From Stenotrophomonas sp. 364 (GTDB lineage Bacteria > Pseudomonadota > Gammaproteobacteria > Xanthomonadales > Xanthomonadaceae), in assembly GCF_009832905.1 (NCBI RefSeq), contig NZ_CP047135.1, forward strand, positions 4,665,001-4,729,000: a stretch of DNA of 64,000 nucleotides. Reading direction: 5' to 3'. The notes beneath the pieces are model-generated. The model was given only the letters and a program-made list of their open reading frames with translations. It was not told the DNA's origin and ran no database searches. The position numbers and the translations under genes are program-made. This document shows positions 23,918-33,390 of this stretch, piece by piece; within the stretch, counting starts at the first letter, position 1, and each line of letters opens with the position of its first letter.

Positions 23918-26590
23918 ATGAACCCTGCGCTCGCCCCCCTCGACACCGACCCCCAGGAAACGCAGGAATGGCGTGAAGCGCTGCAGGCGGTCACCCAGGT
24001 GGCCGGGCGGCCGCGTGCGCACTACCTGCTGGACCAGCTCAGCGACCAGGACGTGGCCCACCACGGCGACCTGCATGCGCGCGCCTGGACCGCCTACGTC
24101 AACAGCATCCCGGTGGAGCGCCAGCCGGCCTACCCGGGTGACCTGGCGATCGAGCGCCGCCTCAACGCGATGATCCGCTGGAACGCGATGGTGATGGTGC
24201 TGCGCGCCGGCAAGCACTCCAACGTGGGCGGCCACATCGCCACCTACCAGTCGGCCGCCGTGCTGTACGACGTGGGCTTCGACCACTTCTTCCGTGGCCG
24301 CACCGACACCTTCGACGGCGACATGATCTACATCCAGGGCCATTCGGCGCCGGGGATCTACGGCCGTGCCTTCGTCGAAGGCCGCATCGCGCCCGAGCGC
24401 ATGGACAACTTCCGCCGCGAATCCGATCGCGACGGCCTGTCGTCCTACCCGCACCCACGGCTGATGCCCGATTTCTGGCAGTTCCCTACGGTGTCGATGG
24501 GCCTGGGCCCGCTGACCGCCGCCTACCAGGCGCGCTACATGCGCTACCTGGAATACCGCGGCCTGAAGGAACATCAGGGCCGCAAGGTGTGGGCGTTCCT
24601 GGGCGATGGCGAAATGGACCAGCCCGAATCGCTGGCCGCCATTTCCGTGGCCGGGCGCGAGCGCCTGGACAACCTGGTGTTCGTGGTGAACTGCAACCTG
24701 CAGCGCCTGGACGGCCCCGTGCGCGGCAATGCCAAGGTCATCCAGGAACTGGAAGGCACCTTCCGTGCCGCCGGCTGGAACGTCATCAAGGTGATCTGGG
24801 GCGGCGGCTGGGACGCACTGCTGGCCAGGGACCACAGCGGCCTGCTGCGCCAGCGCATGATGGAATGCGTGGACGGCGACTACCAGACCTTCAAGTCGCA
24901 GAGCGGCGCGTACGTGCGCGAGCACTTCTTCGGCACCTCGCCGGAACTGCTCGCCCTGGTCGCAGACATGAGCGATGACGACATCTGGGCGCTGGCCCGC
25001 GGCGGCCACGACCCGCAGAAGGTGTATGCCGCCTACGCGCAGGCGGTGGCCGGCAATGGCCGCCCGAGCGTGATCCTGGCCAAGACGGTCAAGGGCTTCG
25101 GCATGGGCGAGGCCGGCGAGGGGCAGAACATCAACCACCAGCTCAAGAAGATGAGCCTGGATGCGGTGCGCGCCTTCCGCGACCGCTTCGACCTGCCGGT
25201 AAGCGACGCAGAGCTGGAGGACATGCCCTACCTGCGCCCCGCACCGGGTAGCGCGGAAGAGCGTTACTTCGCCCAGCGTCGCCAGGCCCAGGGCGGCCAG
25301 CTGCCGGCGCGCGTCACCCACGTCGCGCCACTGCCGGTGCCGCCGCTGTCGGCCTTTGCCACCCAGCTGCAGGGCAGTGGCGAGCGCGGCCAGTCCACCA
25401 CGATGGGCTTCGTACGCATCCTCGGCACGCTGCTCAAGGACCCGGCACTGGGCAAGCGGGTCATTCCGATCGTGCCCGACGAGTCGCGCACGTTCGGCAT
25501 GGAAGGCCTGTTCCGCCAGATCGGCATCCACTCCTACCTGGGCCAGCTCTACACCCCGCAGGATGCCGGCCAGCTGAGCTACTACAAGGAAGCCAAGGAC
25601 GGCCAGATCCTGCAGGAAGGCATCAACGAATCCGGCGCGATCTGTTCTTGGATCGCCGCCGGCACCGCCTACAGCAACCACGGCCTGGCCACGATTCCGT
25701 TCTACATCTTCTATTCGATGTTCGGCCTGCAGCGCGTGGGCGACCTGGCCTGGGCGGCGGCCGATGCCCGCACCCGCGGCTTCCTGCTGGGCGCCACCTC
25801 CGGCCGCACCACGCTGATGGGCGAGGGCCTGCAGCACGACGATGGCCACAGCCACGTGCTGTCCTCGGTGATTCCCAGCTGCATCTCCTATGACCCCACC
25901 TACAACTTCGAACTGGCGGTGATCATCCATGACGGCCTGCGCCGCATGTATGTGGACCAGGAAGACATCTACTACTACATCACCGTACTCAACGAGAACT
26001 ACCCGCACCCGGCCATGCCGGAGGGCGCCGAGGAGGGCATCCTCAAGGGCATGTACCTGCTGCACCCGGCCGCGACCGACAGCGACCCCGGCTTGCGGGT
26101 GCAGCTGATGGGCAGCGGCGCGATCCTGCGCGAAGTGGAAGCGGCCGCCACGCTGCTGCAGCAGGATTTCGGCATCGCCAGCGACGTCTGGAGCGCCACC
26201 AGCCTGACCGAACTGCGCCGCGACGGCCTGGCCGCCGAGCGCTGGAACCTGCTGCACCCGGCCGCCGAACCGCGCGTGCCCTACGTGCAGCAGCGCCTGG
26301 CCGCACACGCCGGGCCGCTGGTGGTAGCCACCGACTACATGAAGATCGTGGCCGACCAGATCCGCCCGTTCGTCGACGGCCGCCGCTTCACCGCACTGGG
26401 TACCGACGGCTTCGGTCGCTCGGACACGCGCGAGTCACTGCGTACGTTCTTTGAAGTGGACCGCCACTTCATCGTGCTGGCCGCGTTGAAGGCACTGGCC
26501 GATGACGGGCGCATCGCGCGCAGCCAGCTGCAGGTGGCGATCGAACAATACGGCATCCACGTGGACAAGGTGGATCCGGCGGCGGTGTAA
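23918..26590 (+). CDS. Homodimeric pyruvate dehydrogenase E1-type 2-oxoacid dehydrogenase, stand-alone copy
   Basis: A protein of 890 aa from ATG 23918, with GGAG 8 bases upstream. It matches the AceE family end to end: PQETQEWREALQAV at the start, the thiamine-diphosphate motif GDGEMDQPES ending in NCNLQRLDG, and the transketolase-like middle (QILQEGINESGAICSWIAAG, LGATSGRTTLMGEGLQHDDG). Typical AceE gene neighbours (E2 aceF, E3 lpd) are missing, and a LysR gene is divergent, so this may be a paralog for another 2-oxoacid such as 2-oxobutyrate, as in the MdeB-type proteins of pseudomonads. The substrate cannot be fixed from sequence. Confidence 0.85.
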   Translation: MNPALAPLDTDPQETQEWREALQAVTQVAGRPRAHYLLDQLSDQDVAHHGDLHARAWTAYVNSIPVERQPAYPGDLAIERRLNAMIRWNAMVMVLRAGKHSNVGGHIATYQSAAVLYDVGFDHFFRGRTDTFDGDMIYIQGHSAPGIYGRAFVEGRIAPERMDNFRRESDRDGLSSYPHPRLMPDFWQFPTVSMGLGPLTAAYQARYMRYLEYRGLKEHQGRKVWAFLGDGEMDQPESLAAISVAGRERLDNLVFVVNCNLQRLDGPVRGNAKVIQELEGTFRAAGWNVIKVIWGGGWDALLARDHSGLLRQRMMECVDGDYQTFKSQSGAYVREHFFGTSPELLALVADMSDDDIWALARGGHDPQKVYAAYAQAVAGNGRPSVILAKTVKGFGMGEAGEGQNINHQLKKMSLDAVRAFRDRFDLPVSDAELEDMPYLRPAPGSAEERYFAQRRQAQGGQLPARVTHVAPLPVPPLSAFATQLQGSGERGQSTTMGFVRILGTLLKDPALGKRVIPIVPDESRTFGMEGLFRQIGIHSYLGQLYTPQDAGQLSYYKEAKDGQILQEGINESGAICSWIAAGTAYSNHGLATIPFYIFYSMFGLQRVGDLAWAAADARTRGFLLGATSGRTTLMGEGLQHDDGHSHVLSSVIPSCISYDPTYNFELAVIIHDGLRRMYVDQEDIYYYITVLNENYPHPAMPEGAEEGILKGMYLLHPAATDSDPGLRVQLMGSGAILREVEAAATLLQQDFGIASDVWSATSLTELRRDGLAAERWNLLHPAAEPRVPYVQQRLAAHAGPLVVATDYMKIVADQIRPFVDGRRFTALGTDGFGRSDTRESLRTFFEVDRHFIVLAALKALADDGRIARSQLQVAIEQYGIHVDKVDPAAV

Positions 26591-26670
26591 CGGGAGAGGG
26601 ACTTCGCGCCGGCTTGGTTGCATCTGAGAGCATCGTCCCCGCACGGGCGGTGCTCGCTTAAACTGGCTGG

Positions 26671-27522
26671 ATGCGCCCTGATTCCATTCTTACCCTGTCA
26701 TGCCCGGACCGTACCGGGATTGTCTACCGCGTGTCCGGCCTGCTGTTCGAGCTGGGCTGCAACATCCTGGACGCCCAGCAGTTCGGCGACGAAGAGAGCG
26801 GCCGGTTCTTCCTGCGCGTGCACTTCGATCGCGCCGCCAGCCAGGCGCTGGCCGATATCGAAGCGCGCATGGGCACGCTGGCGGCCGAGTTCCAGATGGA
26901 CTGGCAACTGCACGATGCGCGCCGCCGCGCGCGGCTGCTGGTGCTGGTGAGCAAGCAGGGGCATTGCCTGAACGACCTGCTGTTCCGTGCACACAGCCGG
27001 CAGCTGCAGGTGGATATCGCCGCGGTCGCCTCCAACCACGAGGACTTCGCCGCGCTGGCGGGTTCGTACGGGGTGCCGTTCCACCACCTGCCGGTCAACG
27101 CCGACAACCGCGCCGTGCAGGAGCAGCAGATCATCGACCTGGTCGAGCGCGAACAGATCGACCTGGTGGTGCTGGCGCGCTACATGCAGATCCTGTCGCC
27201 GCGCCTGTGCAAGGCATTGGCGGGGCGGGCGATCAACATCCACCACAGCTTCCTGCCCAGCTTCAAGGGCGCGCAGCCTTACCACCAGGCGCACGCGCGC
27301 GGGGTCAAGATCATCGGCGCCACCGCGCACTACGTCACCGAAGACCTGGACGAAGGCCCGATCATCGAACAGGACGTGGCCCGCGTGGACCATGCCATGA
27401 CCCCGCGCGACCTGGTGCGGCTGGGCAGTGACACCGAATCTCAGGTGCTGGCGCGCGCCGTGCGCCGGCATGTGGAGCACCGCATCCTGCGCAACGGGCA
27501 TCGCACGGTGGTATTCCGCTGA
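26671..27522 (+). CDS. purU: Formyltetrahydrofolate deformylase
   Basis: A protein of 283 aa. An N-terminal ACT domain (residues ~5-80, LTLSCPDRTGIVYRVSGLLF) is followed by a formyltransferase-fold catalytic domain. NIHHSFLPSFKGAQPYHQA supplies the Asn-x-His catalytic pair, and TAHYVTEDLDEGPII supplies the Asp. It hydrolyses 10-formyl-tetrahydrofolate to tetrahydrofolate and formate, balancing one-carbon pools. No obvious ribosome site precedes the ATG. A GTAG-type palindrome follows the stop. Confidence 0.95.
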   Translation: MRPDSILTLSCPDRTGIVYRVSGLLFELGCNILDAQQFGDEESGRFFLRVHFDRAASQALADIEARMGTLAAEFQMDWQLHDARRRARLLVLVSKQGHCLNDLLFRAHSRQLQVDIAAVASNHEDFAALAGSYGVPFHHLPVNADNRAVQEQQIIDLVEREQIDLVVLARYMQILSPRLCKALAGRAINIHHSFLPSFKGAQPYHQAHARGVKIIGATAHYVTEDLDEGPIIEQDVARVDHAMTPRDLVRLGSDTESQVLARAVRRHVEHRILRNGHRTVVFR

Positions 27523-27524
27523 GC

Positions 27525-27551
27525 GGTAGGTACCCACCGTTGGTCGGTACG
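27525..27551. repeat. GTAG-type palindrome between convergent purU and pncA
   Basis: GGTAGGTACC-CACCGTTGGT-CGGTACG is an imperfect hairpin 3 bases after the purU stop and before the convergent pncA end, suited to a shared terminator. Confidence 0.65.
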
Positions 27552-27570
27552 TCTTTCCGGCCGACGCCCG

Positions 27571-28200
27571 TCAGACAACCGCGATCTTCGCCTTCGCCAA
27601 CGCCTCGCGCACCATGCCGTCATTGGCTTCGGTCACCGGCCGGGTCAGGTCCCACAGGAACTTCACCCGGAACCCGGATTTGACCGCGTCCTGTGCGCTC
27701 CACAGCACGCAGTAGTCGCGTGCCAGCCCGCATACGTGCACTTCGCGGATGCCGCGCTCGTGCAGCCAACCGGCCAGGCCGGTGGCCGGGCGGGTGCCAT
27801 CGGGGCCGTGGTTCTCGCGGAAGGCGCTGTAGGAGTCCACCTGCTGCCGGGTGCCCTTGCGCAGGATCAGGTCGGCCACGGCCCAGTCCACGCCCGGGTG
27901 CAGCGCTGCGCCGTCACTGCCCTGCACGCAGTGGTCCGGCCACAGCGTCTGCGGCTGCGCATGCAGCAGGATCGCCTCGAACGGCAGGTGCCCCGGGTGC
28001 TGGCTGGCGAAGGAGGCATGGTCGGCCGGGTGCCAGTCCTGGGTGGCCACCACCGTGGGGTAGCGGCGCTGCGCGAGCAGGGCGGCCATCGGGGCCACCA
28101 GCGCATCGCCCTGTTCGCAGGCCAGCGCGCCACCGGGCATGAAGTCCGGCTGCAGGTCGATCACCAGCAGGGCCACATCGGCGGATAGGGCGGTGGTCAT
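27571..28200 (-). CDS. pncA: Nicotinamidase
   Basis: A protein of 209 aa from ATG 28200 with GGAT upstream. The catalytic Asp lies in VALLVIDLQPDFMPGG, the metal-binding Asp/His set in ATQDWHPADHASFASQHPG, and the catalytic Cys in the ARDYCVLWSAQDA region (cysteine hydrolase family). It converts nicotinamide to nicotinate for the Preiss-Handler pathway. Together with nadV it gives this organism two routes for nicotinamide. A queH gene lies 57 bases upstream on the same strand. Confidence 0.93.
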   Translation of the reverse strand: MTTALSADVALLVIDLQPDFMPGGALACEQGDALVAPMAALLAQRRYPTVVATQDWHPADHASFASQHPGHLPFEAILLHAQPQTLWPDHCVQGSDGAALHPGVDWAVADLILRKGTRQQVDSYSAFRENHGPDGTRPATGLAGWLHERGIREVHVCGLARDYCVLWSAQDAVKSGFRVKFLWDLTRPVTEANDGMVREALAKAKIAVV

Positions 28201-28257
28201 GGCAGATCCAACACAACGGAAGCGGGGCAACCAGCGTGGCGGCCCCGCGTGCGAACG

Positions 28258-28944
28258 TCAATCGCCCTTGGGCGCGTCGTTGTCCTGGCCGTAATACAAC
28301 AGGCCGATCTTGATGCGCTCGCGGCCGGTCTCGCGGCGGTGGCGGTTGGCATCGCGCAGCGAGTACACGCAGCCGCAGTACTCCTGCTGGTAGAACTGCT
28401 CGCGCTTGCTGATCTCCACCATGCGCGCGGCACCGCCGCCCTTGCGCCAGTTGTAATCCCAGTAGTGGATGCCGGGGTAATGCGCGGCGGCGCGGTGGCC
28501 GCAGTCGTTGATCTGGTTCATGTCCTTCCAGCGCGAGATGCCCAGCGAGCTGCTGATCACCGGAAAGCCATGTTCGTGTGCATACAGCGCGGTGCGCACA
28601 AAGCGCATGTCAAAACACATCGTGCAGCGGATACCACGCTCGGGCTCGGCTTCCATGCCGCGGGCGCGTGCGAACCAGTTGTCGGTGTCGTAGTCGGCGT
28701 CGACGAACGGCACGCCGTGCTTCTCGGCGAAACGGATGTTCTCCTGCTTGCGCAGTTCGTATTCCCTGGCCGGGTGGATGTTGGGGTTGTAGAAGAAGAT
28801 CGTGTAGTCGATGCCGGAGGCGGTGATGGCCTCCATCACTTCGCCCGAGCACGGCGCGCAGCACGAATGCAGCAGCAGCCGGGTGTGGCCGTCGGGCAGG
28901 GACAGGGTGGGGCGGTCGATCGGGGTAACGGTGGGCGGGGTCAT
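28258..28944 (-). CDS. queH: Epoxyqueuosine reductase QueH
   Basis: A protein of 228 aa. It has the QueH/DUF208 signature: [14 protein letters not shown] (Cys-Cys-x-x-Cys), [34 protein letters not shown] and the C-terminal [11 protein letters not shown] with paired cysteines for the iron-sulphur and metal site. It catalyses the last step of queuosine formation in tRNA and is not homologous to QueG. It lies between metE and pncA on the minus strand. Confidence 0.93.
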   Translation of the reverse strand: MTPPTVTPIDRPTLSLPDGHTRLLLHSCCAPCSGEVMEAITASGIDYTIFFYNPNIHPAREYELRKQENIRFAEKHGVPFVDADYDTDNWFARARGMEAEPERGIRCTMCFDMRFVRTALYAHEHGFPVISSSLGISRWKDMNQINDCGHRAAAHYPGIHYWDYNWRKGGGAARMVEISKREQFYQQEYCGCVYSLRDANRHRRETGRERIKIGLLYYGQDNDAPKGD

Positions 28945-29013
28945 GTACGTCTCGTCGACCGCACCGCCGGCAACGGCGGCGGTGCGGTCCTTGGGTCATC
29001 TTTACAGGGGGGA

Positions 29014-31311
29014 TCAGGCGGCGTTGGCGTCGGCGGTTTCCTCGCGCAGCTGGCGCGCGGCGGCCACCAGCGCTTCCAGCGCGGCGCGGGTTTCCTTCCA
29101 GCCGCGGGTCTTCAGGCCGCAGTCGGGGTTGACCCAGATCTGCTCGGGCCGGAGGACTTCGGCGGCCTTGCGCAGCAGCGCGAGCATCTCTTCCTTGTCG
29201 GGCACGCGCGGGGAGTGGATGTCATACACGCCCGGGCCGATCTCGTTGGGATACTGGAAACGCACGAACGCGTCCAGCAGCTCCATGCGCGAGCGCGAGG
29301 TCTCGATCGAGATCACGTCGGCGTCCATGGCCGCCACGGAGTGGATGATGTCGTTGAACTCGGAATAGCACATGTGGGTGTGGATCTGGGTGGCATCGCG
29401 CACCCCGCTGGCACTGATCCGGAATGCTTCCACCGCCCAGTCCAGGTACTCCCGCCACTGCGCGCGACGCAGCGGCAGGCCTTCGCGGATGGCCGGCTCG
29501 TCGATCTGGATCACGCCGATGCCGGCCGCTTCCAGGTCCAGCACCTCGTCGCGCAGGGCCAGCGCGATCTGCCGGCAGGTGTCCGCGCGCGACTGGTCAT
29601 CGCGCACGAACGACCACTGCAGCACCGTCACCGGGCCGGTCAGCATGCCCTTCATCGGGCGGTCGGTCAGCGACTGCGCGTACTGCGACCAGCGCACCGT
29701 CATCGGCCGTGGGCGGGTCACGTCGCCGAAGATCACCGGCGGCTTCACGCAGCGCGAGCCATAACTCTGCACCCAGCCGTTCTTGGTGAACGCGAAGCCG
29801 TCGAGCTGCTCGCCGAAGTACTCCACCATGTCGTTGCGCTCGAACTCGCCGTGCACCAGCACGTCCAGCCCGATCTGCTCCTGCACGCGCACGCAGTGCT
29901 CGGTCTGGGTGGCCAGGAACGCATCGTAGTCGGCGTCGGACAGCTTGCCGGACTTGTTGCTGGCACGTGCCTCGCGCACTTCCAGGGTCTGCGGGAAGGA
30001 ACCGATCGTGGTAGTGGGGAAACGTGGCAGCTGCAGCGCGCCGGCCTGGGCCAGGTGCCGCTGCGGGTAGGGGCTGTGACGCTGCGCGTCGGCAGCAGTC
30101 AGGGCGGCCAGGCGCGCGGCCACCTCGGCCTTGTGCACGCGCGGCGAGCGCCGGCGCGATTCGATGCACGCGCGGGAGTGCGCCAGTGCATCCTCGGCGC
30201 GGGCCGGGGCGTCAATTGCATCGGCCAGCACGCGCAGCTCCTGCAGCTTCTGCTTGGAGAACGCCAGCCAGCTGTGCAGTTCCTCATCCAGCTTCTTTTC
30301 CAGGTCCAGGTCGACCGGGCTGTGCAGCAGTGAACACGACGGGGCCAGCCACAGCAGGCCGCCGCCCACGTGGCCGTGCGTGTAGCGGGCCAGCACCAGT
30401 GCGTTGTCCAGGTGGGTGCGCCAGATGTTGCGACCGTTGACCAGACCGGCCGACAGCACGCGGCCCGGTGGCAGCGCCTTGATCACCGCGTCCAGCTGCT
30501 CGGGCGCGCGCACCAGGTCCACGTGCAGCCCATCCACCGGCAGCGCGGCGGCCAGCGGCAGGTTGTCGTCCAGCGCGCCGAAGTAGGTGGCCACCAGCAC
30601 CTTCGGCCGCGCCGCTGCGGCCAGCACCGCGTAGGCGTGGGTGAACGCGGCGCGGGTGGCCTCGTCCAGGTCCTGCACCAGTGCCGGCTCATCCAGCTGC
30701 ACCCACTGCGCGCCGGCCTCCTTCAGCTGGCCCAGCAGCTGCACGTACACCGGCAGCAGGGCGTCGAGCAGGTCCAGCGCACGGCTGCCGTCGGTGGTCT
30801 TGGACAGCAGCAGGAACGTCACCGGGCCGAGGAGCACCGGGCGGGTCTCGATGCCCAGTGCCTTGGCCTGGCGGTATTCGGCCAGCGGCTTGTCGCCGCG
30901 CAGCGCGAAGCCCTGGCCGGCCTGCAGTTCGGGCACCAGGTAGTGGTAGTTGGTATCGAACCACTTGGTCATTTCCAGCGCATGCAGGTCATAGCCGTCG
31001 CGCTGCACGCCCCGGGCCATGGCGAAATAGCCGGCCAGCGGCTCGGCGTCGGCCAGGGCGCGGTAGCGCGCGGGGATCGCGTCGAACAGGAAAGCCGCAT
31101 CGAGCACCTGATCGTAAAAGCTGAAGTCGTTGCTCGGCGGCACATCGACGCCGGCCTCGCGCTGCAGCTGCCAATGGCGCTCGCGCAGGCCGCTGGCGGT
31201 GTGCTGCAGCGACGCAGCGCTGCTTTGGCCGGACCAGAACGCTTCCAGCGCACGCTTGAGTTCGCGCTTGGCGCCGATGCGGGGAAACCCCAGGTTGGTA
31301 ACAGTGGTCAT
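29014..31311 (-). CDS. metE: Cobalamin-independent methionine synthase
   Basis: A protein of 765 aa from ATG 31311 ([20 protein letters not shown]), the standard MetE start; the reading frame runs on upstream through the leader but that part is not family-like. It has two barrel domains. The C-terminal one contains [25 protein letters not shown], and the zinc His-x-Cys of HTHMCYSEF, with a further Cys in [13 protein letters not shown]. It transfers a methyl group from 5-methyltetrahydropteroyl-glutamate to homocysteine. It is controlled by the upstream cobalamin riboswitch, which would shut it off when vitamin B12 allows MetH to be used. Confidence 0.96.
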   Translation of the reverse strand: MTTVTNLGFPRIGAKRELKRALEAFWSGQSSAASLQHTASGLRERHWQLQREAGVDVPPSNDFSFYDQVLDAAFLFDAIPARYRALADAEPLAGYFAMARGVQRDGYDLHALEMTKWFDTNYHYLVPELQAGQGFALRGDKPLAEYRQAKALGIETRPVLLGPVTFLLLSKTTDGSRALDLLDALLPVYVQLLGQLKEAGAQWVQLDEPALVQDLDEATRAAFTHAYAVLAAAARPKVLVATYFGALDDNLPLAAALPVDGLHVDLVRAPEQLDAVIKALPPGRVLSAGLVNGRNIWRTHLDNALVLARYTHGHVGGGLLWLAPSCSLLHSPVDLDLEKKLDEELHSWLAFSKQKLQELRVLADAIDAPARAEDALAHSRACIESRRRSPRVHKAEVAARLAALTAADAQRHSPYPQRHLAQAGALQLPRFPTTTIGSFPQTLEVREARASNKSGKLSDADYDAFLATQTEHCVRVQEQIGLDVLVHGEFERNDMVEYFGEQLDGFAFTKNGWVQSYGSRCVKPPVIFGDVTRPRPMTVRWSQYAQSLTDRPMKGMLTGPVTVLQWSFVRDDQSRADTCRQIALALRDEVLDLEAAGIGVIQIDEPAIREGLPLRRAQWREYLDWAVEAFRISASGVRDATQIHTHMCYSEFNDIIHSVAAMDADVISIETSRSRMELLDAFVRFQYPNEIGPGVYDIHSPRVPDKEEMLALLRKAAEVLRPEQIWVNPDCGLKTRGWKETRAALEALVAAARQLREETADANAA

Positions 31312-31540
31312 GGAACGTGTCCTCATTGCAGTAGCGGCATTGAGGAACGAAGGAACCGCGCGCCGTGCACGACATGGCTGCCGTGTCCGCCCCGCCAGCG
31401 ACCTTCGCCCCCGCGGGCGAACCGGATGTCGTGGAGCGGACGCACGGGGGCAGCGCCACGCGGACGGCATGGCGGCAGGCCCCGGCAACCTCCCCGCGGA
31501 CGTTCCAGGTCGAATCAGGGGACGGTCGTGTCCCCCGGCC

Positions 31541-31720
31541 GGGGCCGGTATTCGGGCTGATGGACACGGGCGCGAACGCCCACCTAGTACCTGCCGCTTC
31601 CCAGGCCGGGGCCCAGTGCTGTTGGCAGGATTCGTTTCCATTCACCGCTGCGGGGCAGCTCCGGAATGGGCGCACGAGGCGCCTTCACCGGATTCCCGTT
31701 TAAACCCATCCCTTCATCTG
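31541..31720 (-). promoter_or_regulatory. Cobalamin riboswitch in the metE leader
   Basis: Read on the minus strand, the order is GGGAATCCGGTGAA (about 31705-31685), CCGGAGCTGCCCCGCAGCGG (about 31664-31645), a GAATGGAAACGAATCCTGCC-containing stretch, GCACTGGG (B12-box-like), GGGAAGCGGCAGGTA and GCCCGAATACCGGCC. These are the conserved blocks of the adenosylcobalamin riboswitch in the right order. The GC-rich palindrome CCCCGGCCGGGG just after it (31533-31544) may form the expression platform. It ends ~230 bases before the metE start. Confidence 0.9.
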
Positions 31721-31902
31721 CATAAAGAGATGGATACCTTCGGCGAGCACAAAGTAGGCCGAAGCCGGGCGATGGTCAAGGGGGCGTCAAACCGCAGCCG
31801 CCCGTGGGACCCATTGGAGTTGTGCCGCCCCGGCACCGGTGCAACCGACATAGGGACCCCGGCGCGGGTTGCATGAAGGATGGCGACGGTGAGGTCGGCC
31901 GA
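31721..31902. other. Gap between metE leader and nadV end
   Basis: I see no gene here. The region should contain the metE promoter on the minus strand and the end of the nadV transcript. One hairpin, TGCAACC-(20)-GGTTGCA at 31840-31873, lies ~30 bases beyond the nadV stop. It lacks a run of T and is only a weak terminator candidate. Confidence 0.4.
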
Positions 31903-33327
31903 TTACGGCCGTGCAGTGTCCGCCCGGCTGCGGATCTCAGCCAACGTATCGTCCCGCAGCAACCGGCCGTTCTCCCAGACCGTGAGCATCGCATCCACGT
32001 AGCCCGGCGGCAGCGTGGCGGATGTCAGCGATTCGGCGTCGGCCGGCACCGACACCGTCCGGAACTGGCCGTACTCGCGATGGCGCAGCAGGCGCATGCG
32101 GCCGCGCTTGCTCTGCTTGCCGCTGTCGGTCACCGGGTCTTTGTAGACGTCGATCCACTTCCCGTCCACGCGCGCGGCCGAGCACTTCAGCGCGAACTTC
32201 TGGGTGTCGCGGTCCAGCCGCTGCAGCAATGCACCCCCCATGCCGAAGGCGACGTTGTCGGCGGCGTAGCCGGCGGTGGTGATGCTGGCCAGGATCTGGC
32301 CGATGCTGGTCGGGTTGACGCCGTCACCCTGGATCACGCGCACGTGGTTGAGCACCTTGTAGCCCTTGCCGTTGACCACGTGGCCGAAGGCCTCATCGAG
32401 TAGCTGCAGGCACTGCAGCACCACCGCCACCGGGTCGCCCGAATCCGGGCGGATCACCACGGTGGCGCCCGAGTCGATCACCTGCTGGCGCAGGGTGGTG
32501 CCCCAGTGCCGGGTGATCGCGTGGAAGATGTCGTAGCTGTCCGACACCACCGCCACCAGTGCACCCGGGGTGGCGAAGCGGGCGAGCATGTTGCGGTAGG
32601 CCTCCACTTCGTTGTCGCGGCCCCAGCTGGTGATGGTGCTATGTTCGGCGGCCGGGATCGAACAACCGGCCATGGCCTCGTGGTAGAAGGCACGGGCGTA
32701 CAGCAGGGCCGAGACGGTATCGGTGCCGAGGAAGTTGACCAGGTGCGCCGCGCCACCAATGGCGGCCGATTCCAGGCTCGACACGCCACGGCTGCCGAAG
32801 TCGTGCAGCTTGAACGGCAACTGGCCTTCCGGGTCATCGCTGGTGCGTTCCAGGTACTGGCGGATCGTCTGCTTGGCGTGCCAGCTGGTGGTGGCCACCG
32901 TGACCGGGTACCACACGCGCAGCAGCATCGTTTCCAGATACGACGGCACCCAGAACGCCTGCGGGTCGGTCGATTCGATCGTCATCAGCGCATTGTGCAC
33001 CGGCACCACGGTGCCCTCGGGCACGGCGCGGATAAGGATCGGCAGCAGGCCGCCGTGCGTATCGACGATGTAGCGCCAGCCGGCCTCGTTGAAGGGCTCG
33101 CCGTGGGCGGCGAAGAGATCGCGCGCCACGTCGATGTCGGCGTGGGTGATCGGCTTGGCCAGGTAGTCCTTCAGCAACGCCTGCAGGCCGAAAAACAGCG
33201 TGCGGTCGTAGTGGCCACCACGCGACTCCACGTAAAAGAAGGTGGCGTCGGTGCCCGGCGGATACTGCAGCCAGTGGCTGGCCTTGTAGCTGTCGGTGTT
33301 GAGGAGAAGATTGTCGAGGTAATGCAT
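31903..33327 (-). CDS. nadV: Nicotinamide phosphoribosyltransferase
   Basis: A protein of 474 aa from ATG 33327, chosen for AAGGAG 9 bases upstream. Typical NAMPT/NadV features are LLNTDSYKASHWLQYPPGTD at the start, FFYVESRGG, HDFGSRGVSSLESAAIGG, PAAEHSTITSWGRDNE, VIRPDSGDPVAVV and FGMGGALLQRLDRDTQKFA. It makes nicotinamide mononucleotide directly from nicotinamide and PRPP. It is the last gene of the nadR/nadM/nadV series, 63 bases after nadM. Confidence 0.94.
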   Translation of the reverse strand: MHYLDNLLLNTDSYKASHWLQYPPGTDATFFYVESRGGHYDRTLFFGLQALLKDYLAKPITHADIDVARDLFAAHGEPFNEAGWRYIVDTHGGLLPILIRAVPEGTVVPVHNALMTIESTDPQAFWVPSYLETMLLRVWYPVTVATTSWHAKQTIRQYLERTSDDPEGQLPFKLHDFGSRGVSSLESAAIGGAAHLVNFLGTDTVSALLYARAFYHEAMAGCSIPAAEHSTITSWGRDNEVEAYRNMLARFATPGALVAVVSDSYDIFHAITRHWGTTLRQQVIDSGATVVIRPDSGDPVAVVLQCLQLLDEAFGHVVNGKGYKVLNHVRVIQGDGVNPTSIGQILASITTAGYAADNVAFGMGGALLQRLDRDTQKFALKCSAARVDGKWIDVYKDPVTDSGKQSKRGRMRLLRHREYGQFRTVSVPADAESLTSATLPPGYVDAMLTVWENGRLLRDDTLAEIRSRADTARP

Positions 33328-33390
33328 GACGGGAAGCTCCTTCGCGTCGGGTGACACCGGCGGTCTATCCGCCGGCGGGAAAAGCCGGGA

